This document shows, piece by piece, positions 56,831 through 64,000 of a stretch of 64,000 nucleotides of DNA. Under the pieces are notes generated by a model, which was given only the letters and a program-made list of their open reading frames with translations, made no database searches and was not told where the DNA came from. The position numbers and the translations under genes are program-made. Location of the stretch: positions 1-64,000 of the forward strand of contig JAITYX010000026.1 in the NCBI GenBank assembly GCA_021018815.1, in the 5' to 3' direction. Origin of the DNA: Talinum fruticosum (lineage: Eukaryota; Streptophyta; Magnoliopsida; Caryophyllales; Talinaceae). Every line of letters begins with the position of its first letter. The stretch's first letter is position 1.

Positions 56831-59800
56831 TTAAGCATCATGAAATGCTTTGGCTTTACCTTTATAAATTACCGAATTGTCATAAGCCTCCATACGAATC
56901 TCTTCTAATTCTTGCAGTTGCAGCTTACGTTCCTTTCCCGCTAAGTCATAATCTAAATTACACTTCTTTACAGCCCAATATGATTTATGCTCTAACTCTA
57001 CAGGAAGATGACATGCTTTTCCAAAGACTAGTCCGTAAGGTGACATACCTATAGGGGTCTTGTATGCAGCTTCGTAAGCCCGAGAGCTTCATCTAACCTA
57101 AGACTCCAATCCTTCTTATCCGGTCTAACAACTTTTTCTAGAATTCCTTTGATTTCTCTATTAGAGATTTCAGCTTGGCCATTTGTTTGGGGATGATGAC
57201 TTGTAGATACCTTATGAATTACATGGTATTTAGCTAGCGGGGTACCTAATGTTTTATTACAAAAATGCGTCCCTCTATCACTAATGATTGCTCTAGGTAC
57301 TCCATATCTATGTAGAATACGAGATTTAACATGCTTCACCACAGTCTTAGCATCATCGGCTTTAGTAGCTATCGCTTCAACCCATTTAGACACATAATCA
57401 ACAAACAGGAGTATGTAAGTAAAACCAAAGGAAAAGGGAAATGGTCCCATGAAATCCACTCCCCACACATCAAATATTTGACACACATACATATTATATA
57501 AGGGCATTTGATTCCTCCCCGATAAATTTCCTCGTCTTTTGGCATGCTTCACATTTTTTGCAAAAATCATAAGCATTACGAAAAATAGTAGGCCAATAGA
57601 ATCCACATTCTAAAACTTTGTGTGCTGTTCTTTTTGGGCCAAAATGCCCTCCACTTTCGGATGAGTGACAGAAAGTTAAAATCGAATGAAACTCAGTGTC
57701 ATCTACACAACGCCTTATAATTTGATCTCCACAAAATTTCCACAAGTACGGGTCATCCCAAACATAATATTTAACCCGAGATCTTATCTTTTCTTTTTGG
57801 GCTCTAGACATGTCTCTTGGAAAAGTTTTGGTAACTATGTAATTTACTATGTCAGCATACCAAGGTAATTTATCAATGACAACATATAAAGTCTCGTCAG
57901 GAAAACAATCACCGAAAGAATCACTACTTTCCCCATTTTCTAGCCTACTCGGATGGTCTGCGACTAAGTTTTCAGCTCCTCGCTTGTCTTTAAATTCTAT
58001 TTCAAATTCTTGTAGTAATAAGACCCATCTAATCAATCTTGGTTTAGAGTCGTTCTTTTTCAAGAGATATTTAATAAGCAGCATGATCAGTATAAACAAG
58101 TAACTTTCACACCTAGCAGATAAGGACGAAACTTTTCGAGAGCAAAAACAATAGCATACATTTCCTTTTCTGTCGTGGTATAGTTACATTGTGCTTGGTC
58201 AAGAGTTCTAGAAGCATAATGAATTACATGTGGTACCCTTCCTACTTTTTGACCTAAGACAGCCCCTACCGCCTTATTACTAGCATCACACATCAACTCA
58301 AAAGGTAAGGCCCAGTTAGGAGGTTGTACAATAGGAGTAGTGGTCAATTTTAGCTTCAGCTCATCAAACGCCCTCTCACATTCCTCATGAAAATCAAATT
58401 TAACATCTTTTGCAAGTAAAGCACATAAAGGAGAGGCAATCTTTGAAAAGTCTTTAATAAATCTCCTATAAAATCCAACATGACCTAAAAATGATCTTAC
58501 ATCCTTAACGCATTTGGGGTAGGGTAAAGATTGAATGATGTCTACTTTTGCCTTGTCAACTTCTAAACCCTTAGATGACACAAAGCATGCCCTAATACGA
58601 CCCCATGTTCAACCATGAAATGACACTTTTCAAAATTAAGTACCAAATTAGTTTCGATGCACCGCCCGAGTACTAAAGTAAGGTGATGTAAACACTCATC
58701 GAATGAATCACCATGCACGATAAAATCATCCATGAAAACTTCCATAATCTTGGTGATAAACTCGGAAAAGATACTCATCATACATCTTTGAAATGTAGCA
58801 GGAGCATTACATAAACCAAAAGGCATTCTCCTAAAAGCATAAGTGCCAAAGGGACATGTAAAAGTGGTCTTTTCCCGATCTTCAGGAGCTATAGGGACTT
58901 GAATATACCCCGAATATCCATCTAGAAAACAATAATGTGTCTTTCCAGCTAATCTTTCTAACATTTGGTCCATAAAAGGCAAGGGAAAATGATCTTTCTT
59001 TATGGCTTTGTTCAGTTTTCTATAGTCAATGCACACTCTCCAGCCGCTCCGGACTCTAGTAGGGACTAGTTCACCTTCCTTGTTTTGTACTACTCGTTGT
59101 ACCCCCTTTTTAGGAACTACATGAATTGGACTAACCCATTCGGAATCAGCTATGGGGTAGATCACTCCAAAGATCGATCCACTTAAGAATTTCTTTTGCA
59201 CTACCTCCATCATAGGTGGGTTTAATCTACGTTGAGGGTCTCTCTTAGGCTTAATCTCTAACTCTAAAGTGATTTTATGTGAACACAATGTTGGGTTCAG
59301 CCCTTTCAGTGTCTGCTAAAGTCCACCCTAAAGCTTCACTATGTTCTCTAAGCACCTTAATAAGCTTATCTTCCTGTTCAAGTGTTAGTGCATTAGAAAT
59401 TATAACATGTAAGGTCTCATTATCTCCTAAATAAGCGTATTTTAAATTTTCAGGCAAGGGTTTCAAATCTAATTTAGGGGGTGAAACAAGAGAAGGTAGC
59501 AACTTTTCATGATTTACGAGCAACTTTATCATATTAGGTTTTTCCATTACTTGCAATTGTAACAAAGACTCTATACTATCTACTAGTCCTGAGTTAACAT
59601 GATAGGGTATAGCATGAAATACGGAATGATCCAACCCTTTGGTAATCACAGTTAACAATTCATCTTCTTGAGACAAATCATAAACATTTTGGGACATTTC
59701 ATCAATTGTATCAAGTGCACAAACATAATTTACATCTGCAGGAAATCTCAAGGCATCAAAAATATTGAACTTAATAACATCACCATCAAATTCCATAGTC

Positions 59801-59910
59801 AATGTTCCCCCATGTACATCTATTTTTGTCCTAGATGTTTTAAGAAATGGTCTACCAAGCAAAATAGGAATGTCATGGCATGCATTACCCATGTCCAAGT
59901 ACATAAAAAT
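56831..59910 (-). pseudogene. Athila-like pol (protease to integrase), frame-shifted
   Basis: 59904-59275: protease region (ILLGRPFLKTSRTKIDVHGG) and linker. 59288-58563: reverse transcriptase with FLDGYSGYIQVPIAPEDREK, CPFGTYAFRRMPFGLCNAPA and the catalytic FMDD. 58581-58087: end of reverse transcriptase and RNase H ([32 protein letters not shown]). 58099-57494: linker and integrase zinc finger (H-x-H region [19 protein letters not shown]). 57606-57049: integrase core with WGVDFMGP, ISDRGTHFCN and QAEISNREIK, all three acidic residues present. 57046-56831: [20 protein letters not shown]. Domains are complete but lie in different frames, so one polyprotein cannot be made. Confidence 0.92.
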
Positions 59911-60076
59911 CAGCAGGAAAAATAAGCTCGTTGACTTGGACTAAGACATCCTCTAAGACTCCATCCGGATACGTACTACTTCTATCAGCCCAACCGAATT
60001 ACTAGCCCAATTTTCTTCAACTCTCCCAAATTCAATTTATCATAAACAGACCGAGGCATCACATTAATGGAAGCAC

Positions 60077-61858
60077 CTAAATCAAGCATGGCTCAGTCAA
60101 AGTATAGGTTTCCAATCTTACAAGGGACAGAGAACACACTCGGGTCCTTACATTTAGGAGGGAGCTTCTTTTGAAAAACAGCAGATGCATTCTCCCCACA
60201 CTTATCTTCTCATTTCCTTTTAATTTTCTTTTAGAAGTACAAAGCTCCTTAAGAAATTTAGCATAACGAGGAACTTGTTTAATGGCATCTAGGAGAGGAA
60301 TGTTGATCTCTACCTTCCTGAATGTTTCTAAAATTTCTTGGTTTGCCTCATCTATTTTAGGAGTTATGCTTCTCGATCTACTAGGGAAAGGTGGAATAGG
60401 TTCATAGCGACTTTTCTTAGTGTCACTTATCTCTTTAGCATTAGAGGAGTTATCCTTCTTTAAGTCGAGTTCGGATTCCTTAACCTCTAGTTCGAGTTCT
60501 ACCTCTCTCGTTGTTTTTAGGTTCATTAAGTTCCTTTCCACTCCTTAGTCTTATCGTACTCACATTTTCTTTGGGATTCCGGAAGGGTTGAGATGGTAAT
60601 CTATTTTGCAATTGGGCTTGCAGGTTACTAAACATGGTATCCGTTGCGCTTTGTCTCTCTTGAACCCGCTTAATACTCATTTCTAAACTTTGGAACCTAA
60701 GGTCGATTCCTTCTTTTGGTCATCCATTTTCTTAATCATTTGCTCCAAAAGGAAGTTCGTTTTATCTTGAGCAGATGGTTGACGCTGGGTTTGGTCAAAA
60801 CCAGGGGGTTGTTTCTAGGTCCATACCTAAGGTTAGGATGATCCCTCCATCCTTCATTGTAGGTGTTTGAAAATGGATCGTACTTTCTTTGACCTTGGTT
60901 AGGGAAAACAAGCATTTACTTCTCCCCCTTGTAATGTAGGACATGAATCAGTAGGATGCCCTTCTAAACAGCAAATTCCACACACTATCGCCTTTTGAAC
61001 TCCTCCGAGTGACGAGTTTGTTCAACATAGCAGATGATTTGAGTCGATTGGTTTTCCAATGATGTACTTGAATTTAGTTCATTAACCTTCCTAAATTGGA
61101 CATCTCTAGTCCCAAATTGTTGAGTATTTTGGGCCATGTTATTAAATAATTCTCTAGCTTGAGCTGGAGTCTTATTAACCAAAGCCCCCCACTAGCAAGC
61201 ATCTACCATATTTCTATCAATTGACAGTAGCCCTTCATAAAAATATTGAATCAGTAATTGTTCGAAATTTGATGTTGGGGACAACTAGCACATAATTTAT
61301 TAAAACGTTCCCAGTATTCATAAAAAGTTTCTCCATTCATTTGTTTAATGCCACAAATTTCTTTTCTAATGGATCCAATCCTAGGTGTTGGAAAGAATTT
61401 TTCTAAGAATGCTTTATGAACTTGGGTCCATGTAGTAAATGTTGCAGGGGTATGTAATATAACCAGTCTTTAGCCTTATCTTGAAGTGAAAAGGGAAAGG
61501 CTCTTAATTTAATTTGGTCTTGTGTGATTCCCTCGGGTTGCATGGTAGAACAAGTAATCATAAATTCATTAATATGACGATATGGGTCCTCACCGGTAGT
61601 CCATGAAACTTAGGTAGTAAGTTCGAAATCCAGAATTCAATTTAAGAGGTCGGTCCAAAGTAGGGTATGATATAGACAAAGGTTGTGTTTCTAAATTAGG
61701 TGCAGCAAGCTCACGTAAAGTAGCCATTTCAAAGTTTATAGAATCAACCTCAATTTCGCTTTCGAAGTTTCAGATTGTAGAGATTCGATGTCGTTCTCAA
61801 CTTTTTCCGTCGAATGCTCTTCCAATTCTCCGATCATACGACCACTTCGTAATTGCAT
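60077..61858 (-). pseudogene. Athila-like gag, broken
   Basis: ATG at 61858 opens MQLRSGRMIGELEEHSTEKV. After a frame change near 61730 comes MATLRELAAPNLETQPLSIS, usual for Athila gag. The typical middle (Trp-rich, PPATF, FYEYWERFNKLC) lies at 61500-61270 in broken frames. 61182-60985 reads KTPAQARELFNNMAQNTQQF. A zinc knuckle CGICCLEGHPTDSC lies at about 60985-60943. Then 60680-60480 and 60541-60077 (RSGKELNEP, then DAIKQVPRYAKFLKELCTSK). Protease follows at 59910. Confidence 0.87.
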
Positions 61859-61953
61859 GAACTAACCGTAATCAATTAAAATGCATAAGTTCAAAAATAT
61901 ATAAATAGTTAATTAAATTAGATTGAAAGAAAACTAAGATTTTTTAATTTCTT

Positions 61954-61971
61954 TCCCTGACAACTGCGCCA
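61954..61971 (-). other. Athila-like primer-binding site (Asp tRNA type)
   Basis: On - TGGCGCAGTTGTCAGGGA, close to the Athila site TGGCGCCGTTGCCGGGGA complementary to Asp tRNA. Five bases from the LTR. Confidence 0.85.
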
Positions 61972-61976
61972 AAATT

Positions 61977-64000
61977 TGTTAAGCTTGTCGTACAGCAACA
62001 AATTAAACCACTACTTAGACTTATAATAAACAATATAGTAAGGGCAAGTAGGGATCGAATCCACGAGGAAAGATACCGTAAAAAATCAAACTTCCAATCT
62101 AATTAAACTAACTATTCTAGTTATTTACCTTATAAAATTCAAACAAACCAACTTAACTACTAAATTTCTAATTTTAATTCTAAGAAAAACTTCTGAGATT
62201 ATGCACTATAATTCTAATAATCTAAATTTAACAAAACTATCCTAATTAATTCTGGAAAAATCAAAACAGAAAATCAAATAAAAACTTAAACAGAAAATTA
62301 AAACGTAGAATAATTCAGAATTAAATAACTAAAAATAACAAAAAATTATCTAATAATAAAAATAAATATTCCAGACAGAATATAAAGCTTGGAATAACCC
62401 ACGAATGTTTTTTTTATAAATTTTCAGAAAAGAAAACTAAAGCAGAAATTAAATAAATTCTAAAACAGAAAATTAAATAAATAAGATTCTGCACTAAAAT
62501 AATTACGAAAATAAATACTAAAATTACCCAGAATAATAATACTAATTTTCTAAACCTAACCAGACCCTAAAAATATAAAAACAAAATTTAAAATCTAATT
62601 TACGAATTTATTTTATTAAAAACCTGCAGTAATTAAATTCAAGAATTAAATCTGAAAAAATATCAAATTAATTCCAAAAATTCTAAAATTTAATCACAGC
62701 AAACTAGGACTCTATCTAAACCCTAAAAGAAAATAAAACAAGAAAAATAACAAAAGAAACTATTTTTAAACTAATTTCTAACAAACTGACTCAAAAATAA
62801 TAAAAACTGACAGAAAATTAATTCTGAAAATTAAAATATGTAAAGACTCAAAATTAAATTAAAATAAAATTACTAAAACTAACCTAAAATACTGATCTTT
62901 AGGGGGTAACGAAATTAATAATAAAAGACTATATATTTATAAATAAAAATTGACAAACTAAAGAAAATAACTAAAAAGCAAACAAATAATTATCAAAGAT
63001 AGCAAATTTATAAAAACACTTAGTATAATCTATATCCACCATGCAAATTATTATTTATCATTAACACACAAATTGATCTACCCATGAGCTAAACTGTAGA
63101 AGACAACCACTAGCGGATCTTCCCGTTTTTCCTTAGTTATTAGTTTACTTAGGCCTAGCCCTAATATAAACCCTACTAATATTGATAACCCTAGCACTAG
63201 CACTAGAATTTAATCAAATTAGAGCATTAAGTATTAGAAAAACATCATCTAGCACCTAATAACCAATCTACTAGCAAATTGATTTAAGAAGGATCTATGA
63301 TAATTTCCTAATTAAAAGAGATGGGTATGAGCCATCCATGATTAACTAGGGTGATACTTATGTCTAAAAGATCAAGCAATTACGTACTTAAACCCTCTAA
63401 ACTATCACATGAATTTATATAAAACTAAATAGCGTGCACTCTAATTAATTAGACATAAATTCATAAACATTAAACACAAATTATCATAGAATCATGGATC
63501 AAATCAATAAGACAATAAAAATCAAAACTTTGTTTCAAAATAAATAATTTAACATGGCTTCAATGAGATTATACTAAGTGTAAGAAAAACTACTCACACA
63601 TCATGTAATTTAAAACATGTAAACTAAATAAAAATAGCATCTTTAGTATTAACCTATCAATAAAAACTCAATCTTTTCTAATAAAAATTACAAAACTAAA
63701 TTATACTACCGATATTAGTTTCTTTGACCGGGAAGATGAAGAAGATGATGATGGATGGTGGTGTTGATGTGGGCTGGCAGCAGACAGCAGCAGCAAGCAG
63801 GCGGCAGCAAGGTGCAGCTAGGAACAAGCGAGCAACGGCAGCGAGCCAGGAGCAAGCGGACAGACGGCGGCGAGCTGGCGGGTGGTGGTCGGGCAGCAGA
63901 GTGCGAGCGGCAGCAAGCGGTAAGAGGTGGTGATGATGTGTGGGTGCTAGGTCTTCGGTCTCCTCTCCATGATGATAATAAGTAGTATATATAGGGTGAA
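61977..64000 (-). repeat. Athila-like 5' LTR (right copy, cut by the window end)
   Basis: Same sequence as 52956-54979 with four differences in the A-rich part (for example one C fewer in TTCCCGTTTTTCC near 63120). The GC-rich patch at 63724-63950 differs in many places and in length from its partner. Confidence 0.95.

Larger units (their letters stand above)
52956..64000 (-). mobile_element. Athila-like Ty3/Gypsy retrotransposon, young, right end beyond window
   Basis: Two long LTRs with ends TGTTAAG/CTTAACA, a primer-binding site of the Asp-tRNA type used by Athila, gag, protease, reverse transcriptase, RNase H and integrase in Gypsy order on -, a 1.5 kb 3' region and a polypurine tract. 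LTR copies differ by only four positions in about 1750 bases that I compared, so insertion is recent. pol is nevertheless split by several frame shifts. No env-like ORF seen. Confidence 0.93.

Noticed and set aside
1..64000. tRNA, rRNA, CRISPR arrays and bacterial-type operons
   Set aside because: None seen. The tRNA-like signals found are primer-binding sites of retrotransposons, and the direct repeats lack the regular spacer structure of CRISPR.

Overview
The window is transposon-dense plant nuclear DNA, most likely from a flowering plant and probably a eudicot. The evidence is plant-only protein families (FAR1-related MULE transposase, Ulp1-type peptidase with its plant N-terminal region, plant-mobile-domain genes), Copia and Gypsy retrotransposons of plant lineages (SIRE/Maximus-like, Athila-like, TAT-like), GT-AG introns and AT-rich DNA. 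I see no intact host gene, tRNA, rRNA or CRISPR array. Nearly every reading frame is broken by stops or shifts.

Layout. 1-2943: decayed FAR1-related (MULE-derived) gene, + strand. 2944-4049: repeats, including a second copy of a piece of that gene. 4050-7740: decayed Ulp1-like peptidase gene, - strand, facing the FAR1 gene tail to tail. One minisatellite of about 21 bases recurs through both. 7741-9174: unassigned. 9175-19035: Copia element E1 (+), with a truncated 5' LTR. 19036-23110: remnants of plant-mobile-domain/DUF7745-type genes and a 300-base tandem duplication. 23545-27420: TAT-like Gypsy remnants (integrase tail on -, then an LTR and gag on +). 27505-28734: a MITE-like foldback and a possible orphan first exon.

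From 28735 rightwards there is a nested stack of related Copia elements. E5 (-) is the outermost. A gag-only element, E2 (+, 29273-34582), sits inside an LTR of E5 with target duplication TTCTA. E3 (+, from 36089) sits inside the 3' internal part of E5. A nearly complete E4 (-, 39836-50721) sits inside the integrase region of E3 with duplication GACTA. E3 is cut again at 51484 by an LTR-like sequence, which is itself cut at 52956 by a young Athila-like Gypsy element (-, 52956 to beyond the window end). The Athila LTRs are almost identical outside one GC-rich patch.

The most interesting signal is in the Copia family. E1 and E4 both carry, after pol, an extra gene (start codons at 15525 on + and 43491 on -) behind what looks like its own promoter: a conserved TATAAATA box, a CT-rich leader and, in E4, three AACGG motifs of the MSA/MYB3R type, one matching the full MSA consensus. 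The same three sites in E1 have all changed from CCGTT to CCATT, as methyl-CpG decay would produce. This suggests a retrotransposon lineage with a second transcription unit that may have been tied to the cell cycle.
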